From Patagioenas fasciata (lineage: Eukaryota; Chordata; Aves; Columbiformes; Columbidae): DNA of 64,000 nt. The DNA lies in contig NC_092559.1 of assembly GCF_037038585.1 (NCBI RefSeq), positions 19,764,488 to 19,828,487 of the forward strand. The letters are read 5' to 3'. The notes beneath the pieces were generated by a model, which had not been told where the DNA came from, made no database searches, and worked only from the letters and a program-made list of their open reading frames with translations. The position numbers and the translations under genes were made by a program. Shown one piece after another: positions 11,301 to 22,918 of this stretch; the first letter of the stretch is position 1, and every line of letters begins with the position of its first letter.

Positions 11301-13090
11301 GATTGAAAAAGTGTCCAGAGAATAGAACCTTGAAGTATAACACTTTGTTGTTTCTAAAGCGAGAAGAGTAGGACAAAAATAAAACTCTACAACAGATCAT
11401 TGAATCATTTCAGACAGTTTTACAGGAGGAATGGTCTGAACTTCAACAAGCTGGGAGAGAATTAACTGATAACACACAAGTCATAGAACACTTGCTGAAC
11501 TCTGCAAGATACTTTTCCTTATTAACCTGTTTTCTTTGTAGGTATCTGTTTAAGCATATTACAGTTTAATAGGTCTTTGTCTGTTATATGGTACAGTAAG
11601 TTCATAGACTGTTAAATAATGAGAATCCATGGACTCAAAATGTGCGTTTTGTGATAATACAGAAGATCATGAGTAATTTAGTTCTTTACTGCATGAATGT
11701 AATGGTAAAATTTTGTTTAGGGAGATAATTACAAAATGGGAACTGGTTCCACTACTAAAATACCACCTTGCTCTCCCTTAGGATGCATCCTTATACATTA
11801 GAGTAATTGCTCTTATTGCTATTAAATAATTTTGAAACCAGAAAAGAATTTAAGTAGTTAAACTCTGATTCGCATTGAATTTATGTGTTTGTTGGAAGTA
11901 TGGGAAAGAAAACTGAATGCTATGATGGATGTGAACTCGAAGGAGGTTGTACTGAAAAGTTGCTAGAATATGACCTGATTTGGATCTAGGAAAATGAAAG
12001 TAATGGATTGATAGTTAATATGCTGTTTATTGACATCTGTAAGACGTTGCAAATGGTAAACGGGGCTGAGGAATGTAACTATTGCTCAGCTAATTAGAAT
12101 TGCATATGGAGTGTATTATGGCTGGAATGAAATGGGAAAATAAAAAAGTAAAATATCCCAGGCCTGTGCTGTACTGTTTCAATATAAATTTCAGGCCTGT
12201 GTCAAGCTGCAAGATAAACTTAGCTCCCTGGCAGCTCCCAGACAGCTCCCACTTAGCACCAGCAAATAACGCCACCTGCGTGGCCTTGCCTGTATCTAAA
12301 TTGCAGCAAGAAGAGAAAGAAAAAGAAAAAAAAAAAAAAGAAAAACCTGGCTTCCCGCTTTTAAAGCAGTGAAAGGGGGGTTTTCTCTTCCCCCCCACTG
12401 CAGCAATGTTGTAATACTGAATGGAGGTGTCTGAGGGTGAAATTTAAATGCATCCCTAGCAGATCCGTAGTTCTAATGAAACTGGGAAATTAAACCAAAA
12501 ATCTTTTAATAGACTTATCTTGTGGTAACTAGTTGTAAGAGACTTCTTAGTAAATTCACCATGCTAGTTTTTGAGATTGTGGGAAAGAAAGAAAGACCAT
12601 TTTTTGAAACCAATGGAATGCTAAATTTGGAACAAAGTTTTAGCAGCTGAATTCTTGTATTTGCCAGAAAGCCCTATACCTCTCTTGGGTTAAGATTTGT
12701 TAAGTAAATTGTAATCTCAAATAACGTTTTCTGAGAATTCTGTTTAGTTTCATGTCCTACAAGAATCTGCTTGGATGGTGCAGATCTGCTTGCTGCAAGT
12801 GAGAAATCTCCAAGGAAATTTTGGATGCTGTATTTCCACTAGTATGGGCAACCAAAGTATCAGTAAAGCAAACCCTACGCTGATAGAACTGAAACAGGAC
12901 TTCGATCCGGTAAGGGAAAACAATATCCAATAAATATGACAGCCAAAACGGAGTTAGAAACTTTGATGAATAAATTTATGACAACCTTACAAACTAACTG
13001 CATTCAACTGGACTTGCAGATTTGTCTATAGCTACAACATAGAAACAACCTGTGGCTATTGTGGGAGAGTATGATGAGAATACAGACTGA
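11301..13090 (+). other. Decayed internal region of ERVK-1 without clear gene
   Basis: No frame with recognisable domains. At about 11390-11520 a short stretch translates with a coiled-coil look (ESFQTVLQEEWSELQQAG), which could be gag or env ectodomain. AT-rich sequence with many stops follows, with an A-rich run at 12310-12345. Presumed deletion-ridden gag/pro/RT remains. Confidence 0.4.
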
Positions 13091-13404
13091 TATACTTGGA
13101 ATGGATTTTTTTGCCCAATTCTTTTCGTAAAACTATTACTGAGCCCCTGGAATTGATTGTTACTCTGATCAAAAAAGGCAGAGAATGGATTCAGGCTTTA
13201 GTAGGCTGTGATCCATCTGTCATATATGTACCTTTTGTGAAAGCAGATTTTGATTTTTTTTTTTTATTCACAATCTCTGTCCTTGCAAATTGCGCTAGCT
13301 GATTTTCTTAACAGCATAGCTTTTGGCATGCCTAAATGTAAATTGCTTCAAAATCTGCGTGTCTTTGACATCAGACCACAGACCGTACTTGTATTCGGTC
13401 CTAT

Positions 13405-13795
13405 CCCAAATGCTCGCACAGTTTTTGTTGATGGTTCAGAGAAGTCTCATAAAGCTGTAGTGGTCTGGCGTGAAGATAACAATTGGCATAATTCTGTTAA
13501 AATTGTTGAAGGCTCAACCCAATTAGTGAAACTTGGTGCAGTTTTGTATGCCTTAGAGCTTTTTAGGGAGGAACCTCTAAATTTGGTTTGTGATTCTGAG
13601 TACGTAGTCAAGGTCCTGCAGCAGATCCCCTCCACTTTTCTTAAAGAAATCTCACAACAGCAACTTATTGATATGTTTGTATCATTGCAAACTGCATTAC
13701 AGCTTCACAAACACCCACTGTTTGTTACTCATATACGCTCTCATACAGCCTTACCAGGTCCCATAACTGAAGGCAATGCAATTGAAGATTCTTAG
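13405..13795 (+). pseudogene. RNase H domain of ERVK-1 pol
   Basis: The frame contains FVDGSEKSHKAVVVW (first catalytic aspartate), KLGAVLYALELF where a glutamate is normally expected, LVCDSEYVVKVLQ (second aspartate) and THIRSHTALPG with GPITEGNAIEDS at the end. The order is that of a retroviral RNase H. The final D motif region runs into a stop at 13795. RT, which should precede it, is missing apart from a possible C-terminal piece around 13096-13250. Confidence 0.8.
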
Positions 13796-13873
13796 ACTGT
13801 AGCTACAGTCTGTTTCCAGTCTACCAGGGCTTCACGTGCTTTCTTCCATCAGATTGCTGCTACCTTAAAAAAG

Positions 13874-14872
13874 ATGTTTGTTCTCACTCTCAAGCAAGCG
13901 AGAGACATAGTGTGCTCTTGCCGGGAATGTCAAGGTCTGATTACAAGCTCGCCCTCCCTTGGAGTTAACCCTCGCAGACTCTCAGCTAATGACATTTGGC
14001 AGTCTGATGTTACATGTGTTTCATCTTTTGGCCGTTTGAAATATGTCCTTGTTTCTATACATACTTTTTCAGGTATGCTTTGTGCATCTGCGCATACAAG
14101 TGAGAAAAGCAGAGATATTCAGCGTCACTGGACCCGCTGTTTTGCTACGCTGGGAGTACCACAACAGATTAAAACTGACAATGGTCCTGGATACACTGCT
14201 AGATCCATGCAATATTCTTTACAGCAATGGGGTGTTTCACATCTCACAGGTATTCCACATTCTCCCACTGGACAGGCTATCATTGAACAGGTGCACTCCA
14301 TGTTAAAACGGATGTTATTAAAACAAAAAAAGGGGAATATGACACCTCAAGAACAATTAGACAATGCAACATATACTTTAATTTTTTTGAATCGTACTAT
14401 GCCTCCCTCCTCTATCACAGCAGTGGAAAAACACTTCCGTGTTCCAGATTCACTGTCTCAGAGACCACAGCTTTTATACTGGGATCCCCTGCAAAACAGT
14501 CAGTGGCAAGGGCCTGTAGAGTTAATCACCTGGGGAATGAGCATACTTGTGTTCTTCTTCCAACAGGACCAAAGTGGTTTCCTGCAAAATATGTTAAACC
14601 TTTCTATGAGTTGGACAAACATGATGCAGGACCTAATGCCAGAGATACAGCATCTGTCCCTGCAGCAGAGGGCAACAAAGAAACAGAAGAGACCAAACGA
14701 AGAGGCACTAGCATATCAGAATGATACAGATTTACATTATTTGCACTGGGGACTAACTGGTGAAAAAACTTTCAATGCATTTGTTTTCCTTATTAGTATG
14801 GCTAACCAGTTTTCTCCAATATTTGTTAATAACTGTAGTAGTTGTAATTTGTATTGTTCTGTTCTATTGTAG
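13874..14872 (+). pseudogene. Integrase of ERVK-1
   Basis: The frame shows the CxxC pair of the zinc domain (CSCREC), LGVNPRRLSANDIWQSDVT (first D), KTDNGPGY (second D) and STGQAIIEQVHSML (E), so the D,D-35-E core is readable. At about 14535 the frame shifts: the C-terminal segment (VLLPTGPKWFPAKYVKPF) continues in another frame at 14535-14724. Nearby class II copies are ERVK-2 and ERVK-3. Broken, not functional. Confidence 0.85.
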
Positions 14873-15822
14873 GTTGATTTGCAACAAGAAAATGACACAT
14901 AAGGTATGATGATCCACAGTGGACATTCAAACTCACCAACAGAATGCCCCCTTTTGACTTTGGAGGCAAGAGGTGACTGCACCACCACTCCAAAGTAGTT
15001 TGTCAGATGACTGTGGTCACAGGCTGGATTGTGAGGCAGTACACGTTCCCCTGAAATCGGGAGCTTTCAATTTGGAGGTTGATGGCTCTTTAGCACCTTC
15101 TGTGCCTCACTGTGCCTGTCCCCACATGTATACACCTAGAATGGTACCAAGGTGTTGTCAATAAACTTCACCTCTACCAACTGATGGGTCAGGAGGGGTG
15201 GGACCCTCGGTCAATTGACAGGGTCCTTAACAAAGGAGGTGCCCAGACTAGCTGAGAAGCTTCTGGACTATGTTGTAATGCCCACAACCACATCTGGCCA
15301 AACAATGAAACGGGCTTCCCGCCGAAGACACCCTTTGAGTGGTCTTCTCGGAGCTGCTGGTCTGTAAACTGGAGTCCTTTCCTTAGACAGGAACACCATC
15401 TAAGGAAACTTCCTGGGATTAATGATACCTCACTTCTTTATTTGAGTGAGTGACTATTTCTTGTGAGTACCCTGAAGTAAAAGACCTCTAGTTTTGTTTC
15501 TTGCGAGTGACTACATGCACATTGTGGATCCTCATTATTCTTATGATATTGTCTTTAAATAATCTCCTTAGCTGATATCTGAACCTGTATTTTCTGTTAT
15601 CAGAGTGCTAAATATGTGTAATACTGTTGAAATTGAATTATAGTGTTTATGAGTGCTATGAAGTAAAATAACAGTCTTAGCTAATGTGTAAGGCCTGATT
15701 TAGGATTTAGCTAGTACCCTGAAAAATAATTACATAGTTTGTAGGAATTAGGACTGTAAGTCAAAATGGCTAACATTATCTGATAGCATAAAGCGATTAG
15801 ACCCTAAAACTTCATTTTCAGC

Positions 15823-15992
15823 TCTCAATCTGCATATATGGGTTTTTGTAGGAATTGGATATGCTTGTGTGATGTATTTTCTTGTAGTCCTCCGAATCAT
15901 CTGGAGAATGATACAGAATGCAAAGAAGAACAAAGCCAGGGTCCTTACTGCACTCATTGAGAACCTGATGTTTAAAACAAAAAAGAGGGAAA
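15823..15992 (+). pseudogene. Membrane-anchor remnant (env tail?) and polypurine tract of ERVK-1
   Basis: Just before the 3' LTR a frame reads a hydrophobic segment (WVFVGIGYACVMYFLVVL) followed by a basic tail (RIIWRMIQNAKKNKARV). Position and layout suit the end of an env transmembrane subunit; the rest of env is absent. The sequence ends with a polypurine tract AACAAAAAAGAGGGAAA at 15976-15992, directly next to the LTR. Confidence 0.5.
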
Positions 15993-16521
15993 TGTTGGAA
16001 AGTAAAATGTGGGAAGGCAAGATGTGCGGTTCCAGCCATCTGGATGATAAAGGAAGATCAATACTAACATGACCATGTGGACGGTCAAAGACATAATAAC
16101 ATAATAATATATAAAGGGCCTTGGAGAGATTACTTTGAAGTACGTTTCTCGTAATTGTAAAAAGTTATAGCCCAGACTCGTGAGAATGGTATCTCGGGCC
16201 AGATAACCGCCCCCAAGTGCATGGGATGTGTGAATGTCCTTGGGCCTGATCTGCGAACGAGTGGAAAAACAAGTGAGACAAACATCGCATGAGTTTAGTG
16301 TGTTCTTAATAACAATTAGTGGAAAAGCACCTTTTTGTAAACATCTTAGTCCAGGCCTGTACCTGTAAATCCTATAAATCATCAATGGTGAATAAAGAAG
16401 GCAGGCTAGGCCTAGATCAGCTCTCTGCTTGGCCAGGCTCTGCGCTCCTTCCTGAACAAGATCTCTGCCTCTGCGTGAATTTCTGTCTGCGTCCTGGTAT
16501 GCGTCGTCTCTAATCACCCCA
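15993..16521 (+). repeat. 3' LTR of ERVK-1 (529 bp)
   Basis: TGTTGGAAAG..AATCACCCCA, with a TATA-like CCTATAAATC near 16372 and AATAAAG near 16391. The solo LTRs at 28122-28617 and (reversed) 61386-61904 belong to the same family, sharing GGATGATAAAGGAAGATC and ATACTAACATGA. Confidence 0.88.
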
Positions 16522-16673
16522 CTCTAACAGTCACCTTATCTTCCTCTCAGGTGGTCTGTCCATTTTTCCAATTACATAAACATCCTCCTTCCACCTGAAT
16601 TTTTACTGGAGTTCCTTATTCATCCATGCTGGCCATCTTCTCCCTTACTTGATTTCTTGCTCATAGAGGTGCA

Positions 16674-17469
16674 TCAGTCTTGAGCTTGGAGGAAGTGATG
16701 TTTGAATATTAACCAACTCTCTTGGATCCCCCTACTTTCTAGAGTCCTAACCCATGGCATTCTTCCAGGTAGGACCTTGAAGAGGCTAAAGTTTGACCTG
16801 CAGAAGTCCGTGGTTGCAATCCTGCTTATTTCCCTGCTTCCTCCACGCAGGATCCTGAACTCCACCATCTCATGGTTGCTGCAGCCGAGGTTGCCCCCAA
16901 TCCTCACATCTTCAACCACTTCTTCTTGGTTTGTTAGGAAAAGGTCCAGCAGCACACCTCTCTTCATTGGCTCCTCCACCACCTGTGTCAAGAAGTTGTC
17001 ATCAATGATCTGTAGGAATCTCCTGGACTGTGCGTGCTTAGCTGTCTTGGCTTCCAGCAGATGTCAGGGTGATTGAATTCCCCCATGAGAACCAGGGTTT
17101 GTGATTGCGAGACTACTTTAATCTATCTGTAGAAGGCCTCATCAATTTCCTCTTCCTGATCAGGTGACCTGTAGTAAAGACCTGCAATATTGTCACCCTT
17201 GTTAAGTTGTCCCTTAATTTTTACCCATAAGGACTCTACTCATTCTTCATCCCCCCCAGGCAGTGTTTGATACATTGGAGTTGCTGTCTCACATAAAGTG
17301 CAACTCCTCCACCTCGCTTTGCTGGCCCGTTTTTCTGAAAAAGTACATAGCCTTCCATGACAACATTCCAGTCATGTGAGCTATCCCACCACCATGTCTC
17401 TGTAACTGCATAAAGATCATGGCCCTGTGACCGCATATAGATAACTAATTCTTCCTGTTTATTCCCCAT
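16674..17469 (-). pseudogene. CR1-1 endonuclease domain
   Basis: Minus-strand frames encode the 5' part of CR1 ORF2. 17236-17469 begins MGNKQEELVIYMRSQGHDL and has TETWWWDSSHDW and RRGGGVALYVR-like sequence (KRGGGVALYVR), the apurinic-like endonuclease core. 16674-16991 has DLFLTNQEEVVEDVRIGG and SNHEMVEFRI, its C-terminal part. The frames are interrupted, so it is a dead copy. Confidence 0.85.
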
Positions 17470-17600
17470 GCTACATGTGTTGGTATATAGACACTTCGGA
17501 GGAGTAGTCGAGCATGCAGGTTTCCCATGAGAGGTGCAGAAGGATCATCCATAGCCATAAATACCCTTGAGGTGGTTGGCCTTCTGGTTCTCATCTTGGG

Positions 17601-17955
17601 ATACAGCTAAGGAATATTTGTTGCTGCTCTGGTTGGCCTGGTCACCAGGTTCATCGGTCAGGGTGTACCTTAGTACACCCACAGCCACATGCATGGGGGC
17701 ACCTCAGCCCTGGGACCTCCACAATGGGACTGCATATGCACCCACGGCCCTATAACCCGCCACTGGGGACATGCACGCACCCTGCAGAGATGGCACTGCC
17801 TGTGGCTGTTCCCACCAGGGATGGACCCTTTGGCATTTCCTGTGCCCCTGTCCCGCCCTCTACACCCTGGGGGAGGGTCTCCACCACCCCATCATGCAGG
17901 GTTCACAGGATGAGCTGGGTTTGGATGTGCTGGTACTTGAGTTTTTGAGGCTCAT
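17601..17955. other. Unassigned stretch next to CR1-1
   Basis: GC-richer sequence between the recognisable CR1-1 endonuclease and the LTR of ERVK-2. I see no gene, exon or repeat that I can name. It may be the CR1-1 5' region or host intron. Confidence 0.4.
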
Positions 17956-18279
17956 TGTTGCTTTTCCATGCAAGAGATGGAACCTGACACATCAATATGA
18001 TGTTCACAGAGTTCAACTTTATTGTCCGACTGGGCTAGCTTTATACCAGAGCTGCCCCGTTCACATACCTTGCAACAATGTGATTGGTTACAGCACGTGC
18101 TATACAATAACGTGATAGGCTGCATGCACTGTCCACACGCTCTGCACGCGCGTGTCAGTGATTGTTCATTGGTTGTTACCTTCTTATAGGGTTCCTTTTG
18201 TTTCTTTTGTCTCTGGCTTCACCTCTCAGCCAGGCCAGCGACAACCCCATCCCCCCGGTGGGGGGGCTCTGCCACTACA
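17956..18279 (-). repeat. 3' LTR of ERVK-2 (about 324 bp)
   Basis: Read on the minus strand it starts TGTAGTGGCAGAGCC right after a polypurine tract (AAAGGGGGGGAGA, complement of 18280-18292). It contains a polyadenylation signal (complement near 18020, ACAATAAAG) and TATA-like CTATAAGAAGG near 18183. The outer end near 17956 is my best guess. Confidence 0.7.
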
Positions 18280-18294
18280 TCTCCCCCCCTTTAA

Positions 18295-18620
18295 TTTAAT
18301 ACAATGTTAACAATACGCTGTATCATTCTTTGAAGACAGTGCGAAATACAGGGTAAGAACATTAAAGCTAATACAATTACAATTAACAAGAAAAGACCTG
18401 TTTTCAATATTCCTTTTAACCAAACAAAGCATCCAACCCAAAAAACCCAACATCTTCTGTTATTTTCATGTTCTGCAAATCTTTAATCTTTTTATGCATA
18501 GATTCTGAATGTTTTTTAAATTCAAACAACACATACCATCAAAGTCTTCATAACTGTGACCATGGCCAATAACAAAAAATTAAACGCTGCTCTGTTTTGC
18601 GAAGTGGTATGCTCAACACT
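18295..18620 (-). pseudogene. Env transmembrane-tail remnant of ERVK-2
   Basis: Between integrase and the polypurine tract, minus-strand frames read an AAFNFLLLA-like segment, then a coil (SESMHKKIKDLQN), then a hydrophobic stretch followed by QRMIQRIVN-like basic sequence, with frameshifts. This is consistent with the end of a retroviral TM subunit: ectodomain heptads, anchor, short tail. The surface subunit is absent. Confidence 0.5.
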
Positions 18621-18658
18621 GGCTACATCCATTGCTAAAAGCGATAACACCTCTGAGG

Positions 18659-19637
18659 TTAAGAGTCATCATCATTGCAAGTGGTTTCTTTGTTAGCTAA
18701 CCAAGGTCTTACCCACTTTGCTGGGATCCACGAAATTTTATGGTTACCTGTAGAAACACAAGCATATCCCCTTCCCCAGGTTATTAATGACATAGGACCT
18801 TCCCATTGTTGTGTTGTCACATTAAACACACTAACCTTAGGTCCATTTTCAGAAAAATCTTTGACATTTTTGATATGGTGCATAACAACAGGTTCCATTT
18901 CAATCTCACTTTTAGGATTAAGCCAGTTCAGCACATACAATGTCTTCATCAAAACCTCTTCTGGACTCACACCAATTCCCCCTTGTTTTTTCAAAACAGA
19001 CAAAAGATTTTTCAAGGCGTGGTGTGCACGCTCAATAATTGCCTGGCCAGTAGAATTATAAGGGACTCCAAACAGGTGTTGTACCTTCCACTGGACGAGG
19101 AAGGTTGCAAGTGTATCAGAACGATATGTGGGGCCATTATCTGTTTTGATCTGTGTAGGAACTCCCATGACGGCAAAAAACTTGTGATAAATGATACTTT
19201 ACCGCTTTTGCATTTGCTGAGGTCAAAGCTGTAGCCCATAACAGTCCTGAACAGGTATCTATGGACAAATAAATGTACTTTTGTCGGCCAAACAGTGCAA
19301 ATTCAGTAATATCAGTTTACCATAACTGGCCTGGCTGCAAGCCCCGAGGATTCACTCCCTTTTGTTGCAGAGGCACTATGCGAGCACAATCAGAACAAGC
19401 TGCAATAATGGATCAAGCTTGTTCCTTGGTAAGGGTAAACTGTTTTTGGAGTGATGCTGAGGATTGATGGAAAAACTCATGAGCTTGTCTGGCTTGTTCA
19501 AAAGGAGATACATCTCTCACTGCCACGAGTTTGTCTATAATGCTGTTTCCCTCTACTAGCCCACCTGGTAGGTTAGAATGTCTATTTATATGCATTATAA
19601 ATACTGGCGCTGTCCTATAATCTAACACGTTCCACAA
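18659..19637 (-). pseudogene. Integrase of ERVK-2
   Basis: The zinc domain (QARQAHEFFHQSSASLQKQF) is in the frame at 19637-19413. The core has a TDIT first-D motif, then KTDNGPTYRS and STGQAIIERAHHAL, and the C-terminal domain reads EGPMSLITWGRGYACV and WIPAKWVRPWL. An in-frame TAA at 19317-19319 sits just before the first catalytic D (LW-stop-TDIT), and further frame changes separate the parts. The D,D,E residues are otherwise readable. Confidence 0.85.
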
Positions 19638-19639
19638 AT

Positions 19640-20186
19640 CTAATAATGCCTCAAATACAAGGAGTTGGAAACTTGCTGCAAAAGTGCTCTATGTATTCTT
19701 TGTACAACTCCCACAAGATAAAGAGAATCTGCTACCAGATTAACTGGGTAGTTATGCCATTTTTGTAATGCTGCTATCACCGCTTGCAATTCTAAAATTT
19801 GAACTGATCCTTCAGCCACAACAATCTGTGAATGCCACTGACCGTTCTCAAACCATACAAAACCTCCTTTGCGTGAGCGACTACTCACATCCGTGAAATG
19901 GTTATGGCATCTAATGGACGCTCAGTAACAATTGACATAGGCTCCAAGGGGAGGTTGGTTTTAAATATGGGATACGGTGGATAATGACTGTCCACCTGCA
20001 CCGGAATCCAGGTAAGAGCTAAGGCAAGATTGTCATGTTTGAGAAGGATCTGTTGAAACAGATTGCGAGAAATGGGGATCACAATTTTAGCAACATACGA
20101 CCCAGACAAAGTCAGATATCAGCTTAGTCCTTTCACTACCACTTGGGCAATGGCTTCCCACCTTTGAATGATGGTTTTTTGTTTTT
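19640..20186 (-). pseudogene. RT C-terminus and RNase H of ERVK-2
   Basis: 20109-19885 reads a connection-like segment (ALTWIPVQVDSHYPPYPIF). 19888-19640 gives RNase H motifs: VWFENGQWHSQIVVAEGS, QILELQAVIAALQKW (catalytic E) and LVADSLYLVGVVQ (second D). The last RNase H motif (LVEGNSIIDKLV) falls in the frame at 19637-19413. The upstream end is cut by LTR-X1 at 20192. Confidence 0.8.
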
Positions 20187-20191
20187 GACTG

Positions 20192-21009
20192 TGTCATGGA
20201 GACACCCCAAAGATAGTTTAGATGGACAACAGGGTCCAAAACAACTTTTATTCAGTAAAGAAAGTGCAGCAGATTAGCTGGTGGAAGACGGGGTTTTAGC
20301 TCTCCAATAGTGACATAAATACAGGTTCGAATATCAGTCGAGGTAATTATTAAAGGTGCAGCAAATATTAACAATGGAGATCCACAGTGTGCATACACAT
20401 GGCTCACCAAAAACAATGCCAGAGCCGTCCCTGACTCCAGGAAAAGTATACACTTGCCTGAATCTGCAAGGAATTATTAAAGAAAATACACGTGCTTATA
20501 TTTAAGCACGGAATAAGCACCTGTGATCCTGTGAGGAATTATTAAAGAAAATTTTATCACTCACCCACGTGGTTCGGTGGGGTGAATCCCGGTCCCAGGA
20601 AATTACCTTAGGCAGCCATCCTGCCTAAGGGGGAGGGCTCTTGGCTGCAGACTTTGGCCTGCGCTCCAAGAGGTCCGCACAACCGGCGGCTGGCCTCGTT
20701 GGGAGTCCTGTTTAAACAGCCTTGTCAGATCTGACTGTAGGCATTCCAGAAACTTCTCTGCACCCCTACTCTGGCTGTGGGGTTCCCTGAAGCTTCTAAG
20801 CACCCCCACTCTGGCTGTGGGCACCCAGTTGCTCCTTGACACCTCTATGCCCCCATCCCTTCTCTCTCTTAATGACCCTGATCAATGGGTTCCGGGGTTA
20901 AAACAAAAGAAGCTGTTAACCCCATTGCAGGAGAGGGGGGGGAAGATGTGTCTGCACCTTCCATATCGAAGGAAGGAAGGGAGGGGGAGGGGGGTGTGCA
21001 TCTGCCACA
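20192..21009 (-). mobile_element. LTR-X1: solo LTR in ERVK-2 pol
   Basis: On the plus strand it runs TGTCATGGAGACACC..CATCTGCCACA and is flanked by perfect 5-bp duplications GACTG (20187-20191 and 21010-21014). Same family as LTR-X2 (23400-24521) and LTR-X3 (35956-36998); all three share the end TGTC..GGAG.CACCCC and the block GATC.GA.CTGACTGTAGGCATTC (in part). This copy is the shortest (818 bp) and keeps only about three stem-loop units at 20453-20536. Confidence 0.9.
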
Positions 21010-22918
21010 GACTGTTTAGAAATATCCATTCTAATAGTAACAACGGATCTTTTTCTTCCGTACTCCACTGGGCCAAAAGTCCTGCCACCTCCTTATTGGT
21101 ATTATAGACATAAAAAGTAACAGGCAATTCTGATCTTATCTGCTGAGCAGTATTCTGTGAAATTTTTCTTGCAATTTGCTCAAGCGCTTTTTGTGCTTCT
21201 GGTGTAAGGCACCGTGGTTCTTGGGGGTCTTGTCCCCCACGAAGGAGACTAAACGACGGTTGCAAATCTGTAATTCCAACAACATTTCTTATCCATTGCA
21301 AGTCCCCTACCAACTTCATTGCATCGTGAAGGGTTGCTACCTTTGCTTTCATAGCAAGCTTCTGAGGTCTAATCATGGCCTGAGTTAGTTCATATCCTAA
21401 ATATTTCCATGGTGCGGTTCGCTGTACCTTTTCTGGTGCCACAACCAGACCCCACTGACCTAATTGCTTCATCAACTGAATTATTGTATCCTGACTAATT
21501 TCCTTTTCATTGCACAAAAGGATATCATCCATATAATGATAGATGATCATCTGAGGGCGTTGTTGCCTAAATGACTTTAAAGCCAAATCTACATACCATT
21601 GGCAAATAGTAGGAGAATTTTTCATTCCCTGAGGTAACACTACCCAATGATATCTTTTCGTGGGAGCTTGGTGATTAAGCACTGGAACAGTAAAGGCAAA
21701 CTTTTCACAATCCTCTGGGTGTAACGGGATTGTGAAAAAACAATCCTTCAAATCAATGACAGTTATATCCCAATCTTTTGGAAGCATGGTTGGGGTAGGA
21801 AGACCTGGTTGCTGTGCCCCCATATCTTTCATTACTGCATTAATTGCCCTGAGGTCCTGTAACAAATGCCACTTCCCTGATTTCTTCTGGATAGTAAAAA
21901 CAGGTGTATTCCACGGGCTGGTGGAAGGGACCAAATGTCCGAGACGGAGTTGCTCTTCAACCAACTCCTCTAAATGTGCGAGCTTTTCTTTTGGTAATGG
22001 CCATTGATCCACCCAGACAGGATCATTTGTTTCCCAACTCAGCTTCATACTCGGCCGGGTGTCGCTCGCCGCAATGGCCATTATCAAAAAGGTGACTGCA
22101 TGACTATTCCCCACTGAGACATCACATCTCTTCCTAATAATGCAATTGTCGTGTTTAGAACATAAGGCCATACCCATGCCTCTAAGCCCTCGACCTCTTA
22201 TCTTAACCATATGTGTGCTGATGTGGGTAGGAGTGGCCCCCCCTATTCCCACTACCATGGTATTTACTGCTTCTAAAGGCCAACACGGAGGCCAATCAGT
22301 GCGAGGGATAATTGTCACATCTGCGCCTGAATCTAAAAGCATTCTTTTTCTTTTAATCTCACTTCCAGGCCCATATATGGAAACTACCCTAGATGGTTTG
22401 TCCAAAGTCAGTTTTTCTGTGAAAGCAACCACAGGGGCTCCGGTAGAGCCAAAACCTTTCTGATCTCTTTCCGCATCTAAAGCCTTTGGGACACATACTC
22501 TGAAGGGTACCAATTGCGCTATACGGGTCCCCTGTTTAATAGTCACAGTGGGCATTAAGACTTGCAACATAATGCCTAATGGTCCAGCATAATCAGAGCC
22601 TATTAATTCAGGCAAAACAAACAATCCCTGTCTTGAAGCAGAAGAGTGGCCTATTAAAAGCGCACTCAATCCATACCCTAGGGGCCCCATTACTGTAGAT
22701 GGAACTACATGTACAGACTGGTCTGTTATTGTGACGTCTGTTCCCACGGCCAGATCAACACCTGCGCTTCCTGAGGTTGCTGCCCTGAGCTCGGACAAGC
22801 AACCATGGCTGTTCCCCCTCTCGGCTGGTATTGTGGTGTCATCGCACCCCAGCCCCTGGCGCTGGCCCTCCCGTTTCCTGACAGCGGTGTCCCATCTTTT
22901 TAAAATTTTGATCGACAC
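21010..22918 (-). pseudogene. dUTPase-protease-reverse transcriptase of ERVK-2 in one open frame
   Basis: dUTPase motifs come first: SAGVDLAVG, LIGHSSASRQGL, ELIGSDYAG, GTRIAQLV. The aspartic protease follows with LLDSGADVTII. RT has TSPWNTPVFTIQKKSGKW, VIDLKDCFFTIPLH (motif A), LPQGMKNSPTICQ and YHYMDDILL (catalytic DD). Protease and RT are normally in different frames. Here they are joined because a small indel near 22170-22190 shifts the protease C-terminus: the expected ALLGRDVMSQWG reads in the neighbouring frame and ends in a stop there. The RT is cut by LTR-X1 at 21009. Domain content is intact up to that point, but the protease end is not. Confidence 0.87.

Larger units (their letters stand above)
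11199..16521 (+). mobile_element. ERVK-1: defective class II provirus with 6-bp TSD
   Basis: The element runs TGTTGGAAAG..CACCCCA and is flanked by CTCTAA at 11193-11198 and 16522-16527, a perfect 6-bp target duplication typical of class II ERVs. CR1-1 reads continuously if it is removed. It keeps about 100 bp of 5' LTR, RNase H and integrase frames, a membrane-anchor remnant, a polypurine tract and a full 3' LTR. Gag, protease and most of RT are gone. Confidence 0.88.
3146..17600 (-). mobile_element. CR1-1: one CR1 LINE copy spread over 14 kb by four insertions
   Basis: CR1 sequence in minus orientation is found in five consecutive pieces: 3146-3217 (3' end, CACAGAATCACAGAATGG type), 4460-4951, about 8746-9206, 10359-11198 and 16522 to about 17600. 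Each piece continues the previous one in CR1 order (3' UTR, RT, endonuclease), so this is one copy. The interruptions are an LTR (3218-4459), an ERVL-like element (4952-8745), an LTR (9207-10358) and ERVK-1 (11199-16521). The CR1 landed inside an NPR2 ectodomain exon. The 5' limit is vague: endonuclease is clear to about 17500, and 17600-17955 may be CR1 5' sequence or host DNA. Confidence 0.85.

Noticed and set aside
13250..13420. RT motif in ERVK-1 before RNase H
   Set aside because: Only a vague connection-like segment is seen; no YMDD or motif A, so RT was not called.
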